Shown here in pieces: positions 19,133 to 29,475 of a stretch of DNA of 64,000 nt. Every line of letters begins with the position of its first letter. The first letter of the stretch is position 1. Under the pieces are notes generated by a model. That model worked only from the letters and a program-made list of their open reading frames with translations, had not been told where the DNA came from and did not search any database. Position numbers and translations under genes: made by a program. Origin of the DNA: Prochlorococcus marinus XMU1406 (lineage in GTDB: Bacteria; Cyanobacteriota; Cyanobacteriia; PCC-6307; Cyanobiaceae); assembly GCF_017696055.1 (NCBI RefSeq), contig NZ_JAAORG010000001.1, forward strand, positions 1 through 64,000, read 5' to 3'.

Positions 19133-20257
19133 ATGGCTGATTTTTACCAAATACTTGGAGTTTCAAGAGATGCTGATGCAGATACCTTAAAAAAGGCTTA
19201 TAGAAAATTAGCGAGACAATACCATCCTGATGTTAATAAAGAACCTGGCGCTGAAGATAAATTTAAAGAAATTGGCAAGGCTTATGAAGCATTAGCCGAT
19301 CCTGAAACAAGAGCTAGATATGATCAGTTTGGAGAGGCTGGCCTTGGAGGTGCCGCTGGTATGCCTGATATGGGGGATATGGGCGGTTTTGCGGATTTAT
19401 TTGAAACTTTTTTTAATGGATTTGGCGGACAAAATCCTCAGGGAGGAAGAACTCAAAGAAGAGGTCCTCAACAAGGAGATGATTTACGTTATGACCTTAA
19501 TGTCGACTTTAAAGATGCAATATTTGGCCAACAAAGAGAAATTAAAATTCCTCATCTAGAGACATGTGAAGTTTGTAGGGGAACAGGTGCTAAGCCAGGA
19601 ACCGGACCAAAAACTTGTTCAACCTGTGGAGGAAGTGGACAAGTTAGAAGAGCTACGAGAACACCTTTTGGTAATTTCACACAAGTAGCTGAATGTCCTT
19701 CATGTAACGGAACTGGTCAGATAATTGCAGATCCATGTGTAAGTTGTGGTGGTAATGGAGTAAAGCAAGTCAGAAAAAAATTAAGAATCAATATTCCTGC
19801 AGGAGTTGATACTGGCACTAAATTAAGAGTTTCAGGAGAGGGAAATGTTGGCTTGAAAGGGGGCCCGCCTGGAGATCTTTATGTGTTTATTAAGGTTAAG
19901 AATGATTCACAACTTAAAAGAGATGGTGTGACTATTTACTCAGAAATAGCTGTGAATTATTTACAAGCTATTTTAGGAGATACTGTTGAAATTACTACAG
20001 TTGATGGAAATGTTAATTTAAAAATTCCAAGTGGTACCCAGCCTAATACAACTCTTTCACTTGAGAATAAAGGGGTACCTAGACTTGGTAATCCAGTTGC
20101 TAGAGGAAATCATGAAGTCTTAGTAAAGGTAAAATTGCCAACTCGTATAACTGACGAAGAACGAAAGCTTTTAGAGGGTTTAGCTTCTCAATATTCAGAT
20201 AAAAATATTAATTCCAGTAGTGGACTTTTTAGTAAATTATTTGGAAAAGAATCCTAA
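19133..20257 (+). CDS. dnaJ: Chaperone protein DnaJ
   Basis: This is a complete type-I DnaJ of 374 residues. The J domain has HPD at 31-33, followed by a Gly/Phe linker at about 75-110. The zinc domain has four CxxCxGxG-type units between about 145 and 215 ([32 protein letters not shown]), and the C-terminal substrate domains follow. It stimulates DnaK ATPase and delivers clients. The stop codon overlaps the start of the next gene in a TAATG, suggesting translational coupling with the TusA-like protein. Confidence 0.97.
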   Translation: MADFYQILGVSRDADADTLKKAYRKLARQYHPDVNKEPGAEDKFKEIGKAYEALADPETRARYDQFGEAGLGGAAGMPDMGDMGGFADLFETFFNGFGGQNPQGGRTQRRGPQQGDDLRYDLNVDFKDAIFGQQREIKIPHLETCEVCRGTGAKPGTGPKTCSTCGGSGQVRRATRTPFGNFTQVAECPSCNGTGQIIADPCVSCGGNGVKQVRKKLRINIPAGVDTGTKLRVSGEGNVGLKGGPPGDLYVFIKVKNDSQLKRDGVTIYSEIAVNYLQAILGDTVEITTVDGNVNLKIPSGTQPNTTLSLENKGVPRLGNPVARGNHEVLVKVKLPTRITDEERKLLEGLASQYSDKNINSSSGLFSKLFGKES

Positions 20258-20487
20258 TGACTTCTTTAAAGCATTTGGATCTTAAATCTGTTCCATGTCC
20301 TTTAAATGTTGTCAAGATCAAATTGGCTTTAGAGAAGTTATCCAAAAATGAACAGCTTATAATCGAACTAGATAAGGGTGAACCAGAAGAAATGGTATTA
20401 AACAATTTAAAAGAGATGGGATGTTTGTTTAAACAAATTAAAGAAAATGAAAAATTTATAAAAATACAAATATTGAATGAAAACTAA
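20257..20487 (+). CDS. TusA/SirA-like sulfur carrier family protein
   Basis: The 76-residue protein has the fold size and N-terminal pattern of TusA/SirA: LDLKSVPCPLNVVKIKLALE with Cys14. TusA proteins use the Cys of a CPxP motif to pass sulfur to tRNA-modifying or other enzymes. Here the motif is C-P-L-N, so the second proline is replaced, and its activity cannot be assumed. Its start overlaps the dnaJ stop by one base and its end overlaps rsgA by 11 bases, so the three are tightly coupled. Confidence 0.85.
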   Translation: MTSLKHLDLKSVPCPLNVVKIKLALEKLSKNEQLIIELDKGEPEEMVLNNLKEMGCLFKQIKENEKFIKIQILNEN

Positions 20488-21394
20488 TAGTAAATATTTA
20501 GGTTTAGTTACGAAAAAATTTAATGATTTTTTTTTAGTTGACTTAACAAATCAAGAAAACTTTGGAAATAATGAGAAATTCTTATGTAAGGTGAGGAAAT
20601 CGATAAATTTTAAGGATCAATTAATTTATGTTGGAGACGAAGTAGTAATTGACAAAATTGATTTCAAAAGCAAACGTGCAGTAATAACAACTCTAAAAAA
20701 AAGAAAAAATTTATTAGTTAGACCCTCAGTTGCAAATATTTCTAGCATATATATTACTTTTTCCGTTGCAGAGCCAGAGTTAAATTTTTCTCAAGTTAAT
20801 AGGTTTTTGATATCAGCAGAATCTATGGGAGTTGAAGTGTCATTAGTTTTGACAAAATGTGATTTAATTTCGGATAAGACAAAATCTTTTTTAATTGATA
20901 AATTTGAGAAATGGGGTTATCAAGCGATAACTTTGAATTTAGAGAAATCTAATAACTTTAATAATTTATTAGTTGAGTTAAAGCAAAAAAAGTGTTCAAT
21001 TTTTATGGGCCCATCAGGTGTTGGGAAAACAACTTTACTTAATATGATAATCCCAGGTCTTCAAAATAGTACTGCTCCAGTTTCTAATAAAATTAAGAGA
21101 GGTAAAAATACTACTCGAAATGTTGAGTTATTTTCTATATCAAATCAAAGTTACATTGTGGATACTCCTGGTTTTAATATGCAACCTCTAGAGGTTAATT
21201 TTAGGTTGTTACCAAATCTTTATTCAGAAATATATAAACAAGTAATCGATAAAGGAATTAAGTGTAAATATCGTAACTGCTTACATTTAAACGATGAGGG
21301 CTGTAATTTAAATAAATCCTTTGAAAGATATTCTTTTTATAAAGAAATGATGGAGTCTTCTAAGAGTCACTATTATCAAAACCAGGAAGATTAA
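20477..21394 (+). CDS. rsgA: Ribosome small subunit GTPase RsgA
   Basis: RsgA is a circularly permuted GTPase that checks late 30S subunit assembly. In the 305-residue product the G4 motif TKCD (about 131) comes before G1 GPSGVGKTT (about 177-185) and G3 DTPGF, the diagnostic permuted order. An N-terminal OB-like region precedes the GTPase. A C-terminal zinc motif is seen as [14 protein letters not shown]. The gene's last 35 bases overlap the 3' end of the convergent YbaB gene. Confidence 0.96.
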   Translation: MKTNSKYLGLVTKKFNDFFLVDLTNQENFGNNEKFLCKVRKSINFKDQLIYVGDEVVIDKIDFKSKRAVITTLKKRKNLLVRPSVANISSIYITFSVAEPELNFSQVNRFLISAESMGVEVSLVLTKCDLISDKTKSFLIDKFEKWGYQAITLNLEKSNNFNNLLVELKQKKCSIFMGPSGVGKTTLLNMIIPGLQNSTAPVSNKIKRGKNTTRNVELFSISNQSYIVDTPGFNMQPLEVNFRLLPNLYSEIYKQVIDKGIKCKYRNCLHLNDEGCNLNKSFERYSFYKEMMESSKSHYYQNQED

Positions 21395-21710
21395 GATTTA
21401 ATCCACCAGTCAAATCATTCATCCTCTCTTTCATAGTTGTAGTTGATAATTCATGAGCTTTTTGAATAGCTTGTAAAATGTTTCTCTCTATTTTTTCTTT
21501 ATCTGCATTTAAAATATTTTCTTGTACTTCTACCTTTAAAGGAAGTTGGTTACCACTTATCCAGACTTTTATCATTTCATCATCACTTTTTCCTTCAATC
21601 TCCATATTTTCAAGTTCATCTTGTAATTTTTGAGCATCTTGCTGAATTTGTTTAGCTTTTTTAAAAGCTTCTGTAAGTTGCCCAAAGTTAGGAAGTCCAA
21701 AACCCGCCAT
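21360..21710 (-). CDS. YbaB/EbfC family DNA-binding protein
   Basis: The 116-residue protein matches YbaB/Ebf[21 protein letters not shown], then a long helix rich in Q and E, then a small beta core. Family members are dimers that bind DNA with little sequence preference and are treated as nucleoid-associated proteins. It is encoded just upstream of murB on the opposite face of rsgA; its 3' end overlaps rsgA by 35 bases. The murB gene lies 17 bases upstream on the same strand, so the order of transcription is murC, murB, ybaB. Confidence 0.92.
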   Translation of the reverse strand: MAGFGLPNFGQLTEAFKKAKQIQQDAQKLQDELENMEIEGKSDDEMIKVWISGNQLPLKVEVQENILNADKEKIERNILQAIQKAHELSTTTMKERMNDLTGGLNLNLPGFDNSDS

Positions 21711-21727
21711 TTTGTAAAAAAGTTTCT

Positions 21728-22621
21728 TTAGTTAGGATAGTCAAAACCAATCATTCTTACTTCCGGTTGCAAAAAAATTCCTTTGTTTTGTAGTACTTTT
21801 TGTTGAATTACTGTTATTAATTCATAAATATCTCTTGAACTCGCTGAAGAAGTGTTAATTATAAAGTTTGAATGTATTGTAGAAATTTCAGCATCGCCAA
21901 TTTTAAATCCTTTTAAACCCATTTCATCAATTAATTTTGCTGCATAATTATTTTCAGGATTTTTAAAAACACTACCAAAACTTGGTTGATTATATGGTTG
22001 TGTTTCTGTTTTAAATTTAAGGTTATTTTTGGTTGTTTGAATTAATTGTTTTAGATTGCCATTAGGCTCAAAGTGTAGTTTTGCACTAATAATTGTCAAA
22101 TCATTTGTTTGAAAAGAGCTAAATCTATACTCAAAATTGATATCTTTTTTTTCAATTTCAAGTTTTTCATGAGTTTTATTATTTATAACTTTTACGGAAA
22201 TAAGATTTTTTGCTAGCGATAAATCACCTGTGCCAGCATTCATATAAATTGCTCCTCCTAATGTTCCTGGAATTCCGACAGCCCATTCTCCTCCTTGTAA
22301 TCCATTTTTAGCAAGAGCATTAGATAATGTTGGGAGCATCACACCCGCTTCGGCTTCAATAATGCCTGAATTTGGCTCTATCTTTAATGATTTCAATTTT
22401 TTTGTACACACAACTAAGCCTTTTATGAAAATATTATTTATTAAAAGATTTGATCCTGCACCAATTATTTGACATCTTTGTTTGTTTAAAATTGCCCATT
22501 TTATTAGATATGAAAATTCTTCAATGCTTCTTGGTTCCGCAAAATATTCAGCTACTCCTCCCACTTTTATAGTTGTATAACTACTTAAATTACAGTTTTC
22601 AGAAAAAATCTTTTTATTCAT
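21728..22621 (-). CDS. murB: UDP-N-acetylenolpyruvoylglucosamine reductase
   Basis: MurB reduces UDP-GlcNAc-enolpyruvate to UDP-MurNAc with FAD and NADPH. The 297-residue product shows the FAD-binding blocks [15 protein letters not shown] (about 16-30), IGAGSNLL and [26 protein letters not shown] carries the catalytic serine. QPEVRMIG sits at the C-terminus. It follows murC on the minus strand with a 16-base gap, a common murC-murB pair in cyanobacteria, and acts in the cytoplasm. Confidence 0.97.
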   Translation of the reverse strand: MNKKIFSENCNLSSYTTIKVGGVAEYFAEPRSIEEFSYLIKWAILNKQRCQIIGAGSNLLINNIFIKGLVVCTKKLKSLKIEPNSGIIEAEAGVMLPTLSNALAKNGLQGGEWAVGIPGTLGGAIYMNAGTGDLSLAKNLISVKVINNKTHEKLEIEKKDINFEYRFSSFQTNDLTIISAKLHFEPNGNLKQLIQTTKNNLKFKTETQPYNQPSFGSVFKNPENNYAAKLIDEMGLKGFKIGDAEISTIHSNFIINTSSASSRDIYELITVIQQKVLQNKGIFLQPEVRMIGFDYPN

Positions 22622-22637
22622 AAATTAATTACTTATT

Positions 22638-24047
22638 TTAATTATTTTTTTCATTTAAAATTGACCAAAAATTATGACAATCGCCAGCTCCCATATTCAA
22701 AATTAAATCCCCTTTTTGAGTTAATTCGTAAAAATTCTTTGCAACTTCATAATAATTGTTTACATAACAAACATTTTTATTTGTTTTATAAATCAGATCA
22801 GTGATAATTTTTGAAGTAATTTTATCTTCGTTTCCTTCTCCTGCTCCATAAATACTGGTTACATAAATAACATCTGCTTTTGATAGTTCTTCGGCGAATT
22901 CTTTAGTAAATTGCTTTACTCGAGAGTATCTATGGGGTTGAAATATAGCTATTAGTCTATTTTCTTGAACTTCCGTATTATGTTTTTGCTTAATAAATAA
23001 TCTTCCTAATTTAATCGCCTCTTTTATTTCGTTTGGGTGATGTGCATAATCATCATATATACTTCTTGCATCTATTTCACCTCTTAATTCAAATCTTTTT
23101 TTTGGGAGTTTCAGATATTTTATATTTTGCTTAATTTCTATAAAATCTACTCCTAGCATTCTTGAAGCTGCTATGGCTGCGGTGATATTAGATAAATTGT
23201 GTAATCCTGGAATTGGAATCTTTAAACTACTAACAAAATTTCCATTTTCATAATATTTTCCAATTGAATACTTTGAGTTAATTTCAGTTGGGATTATTGC
23301 ATAGGCTACGTTTTTAGCCGTAGTGTTTGACCACTTATAATTAGAATAAAAATTATTTCTTGAGGTTTCACAATCAAAATTAACTAATAATTTCTTTGAG
23401 TTTGTAGCGAAACTTTTAAAAGAAGATATGACTTCACTTAAATTAGAAAAATAATCGCAATGATCAAAATCAATGTTATTGATTATTCCAATGTCAGATT
23501 TATATTTGTTAATTGTCCCATCAGATTCATCAACTTCAGCTACTAAGTATTTTGTATTTTCTAAATGACAATTAGAATTGTAGATAGGAATTATTCCTCC
23601 AGTTATTGATGAAGAATTGTGTGTGCATAACTCAAGTATTGTAGAAAGAAATGTACTGGTTGATGTTTTTCCGTGGCTGCCTGATACCGCCAATGTAGTG
23701 TAAGTGCGCATTAGCATTGCAAGTATCTCTGAACGATGTTTTATTGATAATTTTTTTTCTCTGCAGTACGAAAATTCTTCATTTTCTGGCTTGATCGCCG
23801 AGCTTACAACAAAATTAATCAATTTGTTGGTAAATTTTGAAATAACAAATTCAATATTTTGTCCAACTTGAGAAGTAAAGATTACTGCACCTAACTTTTT
23901 TAATTTATTAGTTTCATCGTTTTTAACTAAATCAGATCCCGAAACTGAACAGCCTTTTTTAAGTAAACCCATTGCTAATGCTGACATTCCAATCCCTCCA
24001 ATCCCAATAAAATGAAAATGACTTTTCAATAGTAATTCTTTATCCAA
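22638..24047 (-). CDS. murC: UDP-N-acetylmuramate-L-alanine ligase
   Basis: MurC adds L-alanine to UDP-MurNAc with ATP. The Rossmann motif FIGIGGIGMSALA is at about 13-25 and the ATP loop GSHGKTSTS at about 123-131. The central and C-terminal Mur-ligase domains follow, with YDDYAHHPNEI. The length of 469 residues is typical. The start appears to be TTG at 24047. It is divergent from gap2, with 193 bases between them that hold the gap2 promoter. Confidence 0.96.
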   Translation of the reverse strand: MDKELLLKSHFHFIGIGGIGMSALAMGLLKKGCSVSGSDLVKNDETNKLKKLGAVIFTSQVGQNIEFVISKFTNKLINFVVSSAIKPENEEFSYCREKKLSIKHRSEILAMLMRTYTTLAVSGSHGKTSTSTFLSTILELCTHNSSSITGGIIPIYNSNCHLENTKYLVAEVDESDGTINKYKSDIGIINNIDFDHCDYFSNLSEVISSFKSFATNSKKLLVNFDCETSRNNFYSNYKWSNTTAKNVAYAIIPTEINSKYSIGKYYENGNFVSSLKIPIPGLHNLSNITAAIAASRMLGVDFIEIKQNIKYLKLPKKRFELRGEIDARSIYDDYAHHPNEIKEAIKLGRLFIKQKHNTEVQENRLIAIFQPHRYSRVKQFTKEFAEELSKADVIYVTSIYGAGEGNEDKITSKIITDLIYKTNKNVCYVNNYYEVAKNFYELTQKGDLILNMGAGDCHNFWSILNEKNN

Positions 24048-24198
24048 TGTTTATCTTTTACTTAAATCAAAATAACTTCTAGGTAAAATTTTGCTATTTT
24101 TTCTTAAAAAAAAATGTTTTTTTCCCTTGAATTAATACAAAACTAGTCTTATTTGCTTAATAAATCAAAAAAACCTTACGTTATTGCACAAAATTCAG

Positions 24199-24204
24199 TA
24201 TGAT
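24199..24204 (+). promoter_or_regulatory. Possible gap2 promoter -10 element
   Basis: TATGAT at 24199-24204 lies 36 bases before the gap2 ATG. A weak TTACGT sits 17 bases upstream in the usual -35 position. The -10 match is good and the -35 match poor. The region is the only non-coding sequence between divergent murC and gap2. Confidence 0.4.
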
Positions 24205-24240
24205 CAGCAACTTAGGTTAATCATTTAGAAATTATTAGTT

Positions 24241-25263
24241 ATGACTTTGCGTGTTGCAATTAACGGCTTTGGCAGAATTGGTCGAAACTTTATGCGTTGT
24301 TGGCTTAGTAGAGGGGCGTACACCAATATTGAAGTAGTTGGAATTAACGTGACCTCAGATCCTAAGACTAATGCCCATCTATTAAAGTATGACTCAGTTC
24401 TTGGCCAGCTTGATGGTGTTGATATTCAGTATACTGATGATACTTTTGTAATTAATAATAAGACAATTAAGTGTTTCTCTGATAGAAACCCATTGAATCT
24501 TCCTTGGAAAGAATGGGGTGTGGATTTGGTTATTGAATCTACTGGAGTTTTTAATACAGATGTAGGTGCAAGTAAGCACTTAGAAGTAGGAGCAAAAAAA
24601 GTTATCCTAACTGCTCCTGGTAAAGGCGATGGCGTTGGTACCTTTGTAGTTGGAGTTAATGCTGATACATATAAACACAAAGATTTTGATATTTTGAGTA
24701 ATGCTAGTTGTACAACGAACTGCTTAGCTCCAGTAGTTAAAGTTTTAGACCAAACTTTTGGGATTAACAAAGGTTTGATGACTACAATTCATAGTTATAC
24801 AGGGGATCAAAGAATTTTAGATAATAGTCATAGAGATCTAAGAAGAGCTAGAGCCGCTGCTACAAACATCGTTCCTACTTCTACAGGTGCTGCAAAAGCA
24901 GTAGCACTGGTATATCCAGAAATGAAAGGCAAATTAACAGGAATTGCAATGAGAGTTCCAACTCCTAACGTTTCAGCAGTAGATTTCGTTTTTGAATCTT
25001 CTAAATCTGTTACAACTGAAGAAGTCAATAATGCTCTCAAGGAAGCATCTCTAAACTCAATGAAAGGCATTATTAAGTATGGAGATGAACCATTAGTATC
25101 AAGCGATTATGCAGGTACCAACGAGTCATCAATTGTAGATAGTGACCTTACTATGTGTATTGGCGATAACCTTGTAAAAGTTCTTGCATGGTATGACAAT
25201 GAGTGGGGTTATAGTCAGAGAGTTGTAGATTTAGCAGAGATTGTTGCTAAAAATTGGGAATAA
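24241..25263 (+). CDS. gap2: NAD(P)-dependent glyceraldehyde-3-phosphate dehydrogenase
   Basis: The 340-residue enzyme has the Rossmann start [13 protein letters not shown] and catalytic Cys157 in [11 protein letters not shown]. Calvin-cycle and glycolytic flow both pass through this step. Cyanobacterial Gap2 is the dual-cofactor form used mainly in CO2 fixation; length and motifs fit it, and there is no C-terminal CP12-like extension. Codon choice is somewhat richer in G and C than in neighbours, consistent with high expression. thiL ends one base beyond its stop on the opposite strand. Confidence 0.95.
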   Translation: MTLRVAINGFGRIGRNFMRCWLSRGAYTNIEVVGINVTSDPKTNAHLLKYDSVLGQLDGVDIQYTDDTFVINNKTIKCFSDRNPLNLPWKEWGVDLVIESTGVFNTDVGASKHLEVGAKKVILTAPGKGDGVGTFVVGVNADTYKHKDFDILSNASCTTNCLAPVVKVLDQTFGINKGLMTTIHSYTGDQRILDNSHRDLRRARAAATNIVPTSTGAAKAVALVYPEMKGKLTGIAMRVPTPNVSAVDFVFESSKSVTTEEVNNALKEASLNSMKGIIKYGDEPLVSSDYAGTNESSIVDSDLTMCIGDNLVKVLAWYDNEWGYSQRVVDLAEIVAKNWE

Positions 25264-26250
25264 TTAAAAGTGTTTGAAAGGTTTATTATTAAATAATTTG
25301 TTTTTTTTATTATCTTTAAATTCTATTGATGGTTCACCATCAGCAAAAAAACCAATTTCTTTAATATCTTTATCAAGTTTAGATAATTTCTTTGCCCATT
25401 TTTTCGGTAATGAGAAAACTAATTCATAGTCTTCACCTCCAAAAAAATAATATTCCTCCCATTTATCTCCTTTAGGCCAATCCTTATCTTTAGGTATTTT
25501 TTCATAATTTATGATCGCTTTACAGTCGCTCGCTATTGCTAAATCTTGTAAGGCTTGAAATAGACCATCACTACTATCAGTGCATCCTATTCTCTTTATT
25601 TTTTTATTGGAGCGAGTTTTGAGGAGATTATTTAGGAAATTTGGGTAAACTCTAGGGCGACAAAAATGTTCAATGGACTTAATGATTAATCTTTCATTAA
25701 GTGAAAATTCATTATCAAAATTAATTTGATTTTGTATCAAAAATCCAAGTTTGCTAAGACCATGAATTCCTGTAGTTAAGATTATATCTCCTGGTTTACA
25801 TGCGTTTCTTCGTAATTCAAGTTCACCTTGAATTCCAAAAGCTGTAATTGAAATGATTTTTTCATTTCCCTTTGAGCAATCTCCCCCTAGAATCCTCCCG
25901 CCATATTCTTTTAATGCTTTATTTATTCCTTTGTATAATTCTTCAACCCAAATCCACTCAGTTCTAGCAGGTAGAACGAGGCTTATTGTAATACCTATAG
26001 TTTTTTTGCTTCCACTGGATAATAAGTCAGAGATGTTGCTTACAACTGCTTTCCACCCAAGGTCCTTAGGACAAATACTAATGTCATTAAAATGAACATT
26101 TTCTACCAAAGAATCAGTATTAACAAGTAAATTGTTATTTTTAGTTTTGATTAAAGCGCAATCATCTGAAATTTGGTTTTTAGGCATAAATTTTCCTAGC
26201 CTATTTATTAATTCTTTTTCACCTATATCTTCTAATATTTCTTTATGCAT
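25264..26250 (-). CDS. thiL: Thiamine-monophosphate kinase
   Basis: ThiL phosphorylates thiamine monophosphate to the cofactor thiamine diphosphate. The 328-residue protein has the PurM/ThiL-like N-terminal block ISDDCALIK, then LVENVHF, then ILGGDCSKG and the late FFGGEDYELVFSLP. Its 5' end overlaps the 3' end of the cyclophilin gene by eight bases, which suggests coupled translation. The start ATG is at 26250. Confidence 0.95.
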   Translation of the reverse strand: MHKEILEDIGEKELINRLGKFMPKNQISDDCALIKTKNNNLLVNTDSLVENVHFNDISICPKDLGWKAVVSNISDLLSSGSKKTIGITISLVLPARTEWIWVEELYKGINKALKEYGGRILGGDCSKGNEKIISITAFGIQGELELRRNACKPGDIILTTGIHGLSKLGFLIQNQINFDNEFSLNERLIIKSIEHFCRPRVYPNFLNNLLKTRSNKKIKRIGCTDSSDGLFQALQDLAIASDCKAIINYEKIPKDKDWPKGDKWEEYYFFGGEDYELVFSLPKKWAKKLSKLDKDIKEIGFFADGEPSIEFKDNKKNKLFNNKPFKHF

Positions 26251-27334
26251 TTAATTTGAGGTTTTTAATCCCTTCTAAAACATCAATTGAAATTATTATG
26301 TCATCTTTAGTAAGCTCTTCTAATACATCAAATCCATTTACAACATAACCAAAGGCAGCATTCCTTCCGTCAATTAAATTGCGACCTGCTGGATTTAATT
26401 CTGCTTCATATAAAAAGAAGAAAAATTGCGATGACCCATCATCAACAGCGGTATTTGAATGGGACCATCCTAGAGTTCCAAGTGTTGCAAAAGGTAATGT
26501 TGGCGTCTCTGTGTAAAGACCTAAATCTTCAAAAGTTTGATTATAAAAAGTCTCTTTTTCTTTAGGAATCCTAATTTCTAAGGGGACGTGACGTTCTTCG
26601 TTTGTTTCAGGATCTATGTAACCAATATCTTCACCTATTGGATCACCTGTTTGTAGTACAAAAAATTCTTCTGCTCTGTTGATAGGCAAATCTTTGTAGA
26701 AGTTTTTAGAAGATAAATCTATAAATGCTCCTGCTGTAAGTGGAGCGTTAAATCCATCCACAATAGCTTGCATATCTCCTTTGGAAGTTTTTATATTGAC
26801 TTTTGCTCTGCCTAGTAATCTTGGTAAATTATCAAATTCCTGGGGAATAGAGTATGGAAATTCATTTGGTAGAAAATATTCTTCTAATCCACCTATTTTA
26901 TCTAAAGCATCTCTTCGGGTCGCTATAAATGAGTATTTATCCTTTGATTTAGAGTAATCTTGAAGACTATCAAAATTTTCTTTGAGCTCTAAAAATGTTT
27001 TTTCAGCAATTTTCTTTTTATCGTTTGGTAATTCTTGAATAATTTTATTCTGGTATTTTTTTAGTAAAGATTGACATTTTGTAACAGTTTTCGTAAGAGC
27101 GGGCCATCTTCCTCCTCTCACAAGGTCACTAGTTTCTTCTAATTTGTGTTGAAGTTCTTGCAACTCAACTTGCCTTATAGGGAGTGCGTTTCTGAGGATT
27201 GCACTAGGATCTTTTACTGCATTTCCAGTAGGTAAATCAGCTAGTACTTTGATCGGTTTTATAAGAAAAACTTGTAAAATTACAATAGATAGAATTAAGA
27301 AAAGTTTGTTCTGATTTGATAAGAATTTTTGCAT
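26243..27334 (-). CDS. Secreted cyclophilin-type peptidyl-prolyl isomerase
   Basis: The 363-residue product starts with a signal-like segment (residues about 10-33, ending VLA). A helical region of about 130 residues follows, and then a cyclophilin domain (about 170-355) with [23 protein letters not shown] and [30 protein letters not shown]. The layout matches the thylakoid-lumen TLP40-type isomerases of plants and cyanobacteria. Its thiL overlap suggests co-transcription. It is divergent from efp; the start ATGs are 43 bases apart. Confidence 0.92.
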   Translation of the reverse strand: MQKFLSNQNKLFLILSIVILQVFLIKPIKVLADLPTGNAVKDPSAILRNALPIRQVELQELQHKLEETSDLVRGGRWPALTKTVTKCQSLLKKYQNKIIQELPNDKKKIAEKTFLELKENFDSLQDYSKSKDKYSFIATRRDALDKIGGLEEYFLPNEFPYSIPQEFDNLPRLLGRAKVNIKTSKGDMQAIVDGFNAPLTAGAFIDLSSKNFYKDLPINRAEEFFVLQTGDPIGEDIGYIDPETNEERHVPLEIRIPKEKETFYNQTFEDLGLYTETPTLPFATLGTLGWSHSNTAVDDGSSQFFFFLYEAELNPAGRNLIDGRNAAFGYVVNGFDVLEELTKDDIIISIDVLEGIKNLKLNA

Positions 27335-27377
27335 AGCACTCTTGCAGGTTTATGATCCTTGGGGATGTAAAACAGGA

Positions 27378-27938
27378 ATGATTTCCAGTAACGATTTTCG
27401 CACAGGTACTACCATCGAATTGGATGGGCAAGTTTGGCGTGTTGTAGAATTTCTACATGTCAAGCCTGGCAAGGGTTCTGCTTTCGTGCGAACAAAATTA
27501 AAATCAGTTCAAAGCGGCAACGTTGTTGAAAAAACTTTTCGAGCCGGAGAATCAGTACAGCAGGCTATCCTTGAGAAGTCTAACCTGCAGCATACTTATG
27601 TGGAGTCTGGTGATTATGTTTTTATGGATATGACAAGTTTTGAAGAGACAAGACTTACCTCTGAACAAATCGGTAAAGGTGCAAAGTATTTGAAAGAGGG
27701 AATGGAGGTTAATGTAATTTTTCATAATGGTAAAGTTTTAGAAGTAGAACTTCCAATATCTATTACTTTGAAAGTTACAGAGACTGATCCTGGAGTTAAA
27801 GGTGATACTGCTAGTGGGGGCACGAAACCAGCTATTCTAGAAACAGGTGCTCAAGTTATGGTTCCTTTATTTATTTCTGTGGGAGAAATGATTAAAGTTG
27901 ATACTCGTAATGACAGTTATCTAGGACGTGAAAATTAA
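27378..27938 (+). CDS. efp: Translation elongation factor P
   Basis: EF-P relieves ribosome stalling at polyproline. From the ATG at 27378 the protein is 186 residues and begins [14 protein letters not shown], the usual EF-P start; an upstream in-frame TTG at 27342 would add 12 unrelated residues. The KOW-like N-terminal domain carries the loop [13 protein letters not shown], with Lys at the tip where E. coli EF-P is lysylated. Its stop overlaps the accB start in TAATG, the standard efp-accB pair of cyanobacteria. Confidence 0.97.
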   Translation: MISSNDFRTGTTIELDGQVWRVVEFLHVKPGKGSAFVRTKLKSVQSGNVVEKTFRAGESVQQAILEKSNLQHTYVESGDYVFMDMTSFEETRLTSEQIGKGAKYLKEGMEVNVIFHNGKVLEVELPISITLKVTETDPGVKGDTASGGTKPAILETGAQVMVPLFISVGEMIKVDTRNDSYLGREN

Positions 27939-28444
27939 TGGCTATGAAATTAGATCATGATGACTTAAATCGCTTAATAGAGAAGATCTCTACAAGTGAC
28001 ATACAAGAGTTCTCGCTAGAGGGAGAAGATTTTAAACTCGAAATTAAAAGGAATGTATTTGATCAGAACCAAGTATTTAATAATTTAGTTTCTAATACTT
28101 CATTTGATAAGCAAACAATTGCTAATCAAAAAACTATGAATGATAATATTTCTGTTGTTAATGAGCCTGAAGCGCCTCAGGTAGCGCCCCTAGGACGTTC
28201 TGATCTAACTGAAATTACTTCACCTATGGTAGGGACGTTTTATAGGGCTGCAGCGCCTGGTGAGGACCCATTCGTCGAAGTAGGGAATAACGTTAAGGTC
28301 GGTCAAACTATTTGCATTTTGGAAGCAATGAAGTTAATGAATGAAATTGAATCTGAATTTAATGCTGAAATAGTAGAGATTCTCGTTGAAAATGGAACAC
28401 CAGTTGAATTTGGTCAAGTTTTAATGCGTGTTAAGCAGTCTTGA
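27938..28444 (+). CDS. accB: Biotin carboxyl carrier protein of acetyl-CoA carboxylase
   Basis: AccB carries biotin between the carboxylase and transferase parts of acetyl-CoA carboxylase for fatty acid synthesis. The 168-residue protein has an N-terminal helix, a variable linker and a C-terminal biotinyl domain with EAMKLMNEI, Lys132 being the biotinylation site. TSPMVGTFYRA marks the start of the domain. It is translationally coupled to efp and its last 24 bases overlap the convergent pdxA. Confidence 0.97.
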   Translation: MAMKLDHDDLNRLIEKISTSDIQEFSLEGEDFKLEIKRNVFDQNQVFNNLVSNTSFDKQTIANQKTMNDNISVVNEPEAPQVAPLGRSDLTEITSPMVGTFYRAAAPGEDPFVEVGNNVKVGQTICILEAMKLMNEIESEFNAEIVEILVENGTPVEFGQVLMRVKQS

Positions 28445-29455
28445 ATTATTAGTCATTTCTACGGCAGCCTTAATAGCCTCAATCATGCTCTGAGATTGAG
28501 CAATTCCTTTGCCAGCAATATCAAATCCCGTTCCATGATCAGGAGATGTTCTTATAAAAGGTAACCCGATTGTGGTATTGACTGAGTAATTAAGAGCTAT
28601 CACTTTCATTGGTATTAAACCTTGATCATGATACATAGCAAGAATGCCATCATGCTTTTCAGCATTTTTGTCATTCCAAGCTTTTACAGAAGAATTCCAG
28701 CAACTATCTGGTGATAAAGGGCCTAATAATTCAATACCTTTATTCTTTTCGTTCCAAGTAATTAATGCATCATTGAGCCAATCTTTCTCTTCTTGACCTA
28801 AAATACCCTCTTCGCCGGCGTGAGGGTTTAATCCTGCTACTTTTAAACTAGGTTTATCGGTATAGGTATTACAAAAATCTTTGAAAAGATCCAATTTAGA
28901 GTGGATTAATTCTGTAGTTAATTTCTTGGGAACCTCAGAAAGGGCTATGTGAGTTGTAGCTAATAAAGTATTAAATCTCCAACCTGTAATTGGTGATTTA
29001 GCTGTGAATAACATGCCAACGTTTTTTACTCCACATGATTGTGCCAGTACTTCAGTTTGACCAGAGAAGTAATGACCTGCTAAAGACCATGATTTCTTGC
29101 AAATTGGTCCAGTTACAAGTGCTGAATTAGGATATTGTTTTACAATTTCTATTGCTTTTGTTAAATATTGGAAACTTGAATTGCCGTAACTTGAGTTAGA
29201 GCCATTATCTGATGAAGAAATTTCAAGATCATGTATCTTGAAATTTTTAGGATTTGCAAGGTTTTCTAATCCTAATGATCTAAGATATTTATATGTATTT
29301 TGTAGATTTTTTTTTGATCCAACTAATATAAAGTCAATATTTTTGGGTATCTGATTAGAACAAAGTGCTTTTAAAATTATTTCAGGTCCAATACCTGACT
29401 CATCTCCGACGCTTAATACTATCTGCAATATTTTATTTGTATTTTGAAAATTCAT
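28421..29455 (-). CDS. pdxA: 4-hydroxythreonine-4-phosphate dehydrogenase
   Basis: PdxA oxidises 4-phosphohydroxy-threonine in the DXP-dependent vitamin B6 pathway. The 344-residue protein has SVGDESGIGPEIILKAL at the N-terminus. The metal-binding histidines are in GHYFSGQTE, in GLNPHAGEEG and in AMYHDQGLIPMK, and the C-terminal block is FIRTSPDHGTGFDIAG. It is followed 20 bases upstream on the same strand by the epimerase gene. Confidence 0.95.
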   Translation of the reverse strand: MNFQNTNKILQIVLSVGDESGIGPEIILKALCSNQIPKNIDFILVGSKKNLQNTYKYLRSLGLENLANPKNFKIHDLEISSSDNGSNSSYGNSSFQYLTKAIEIVKQYPNSALVTGPICKKSWSLAGHYFSGQTEVLAQSCGVKNVGMLFTAKSPITGWRFNTLLATTHIALSEVPKKLTTELIHSKLDLFKDFCNTYTDKPSLKVAGLNPHAGEEGILGQEEKDWLNDALITWNEKNKGIELLGPLSPDSCWNSSVKAWNDKNAEKHDGILAMYHDQGLIPMKVIALNYSVNTTIGLPFIRTSPDHGTGFDIAGKGIAQSQSMIEAIKAAVEMTNNSRLLNTH

Positions 29456-29475
29456 AAAAAGTTTCTAATTTTTTT

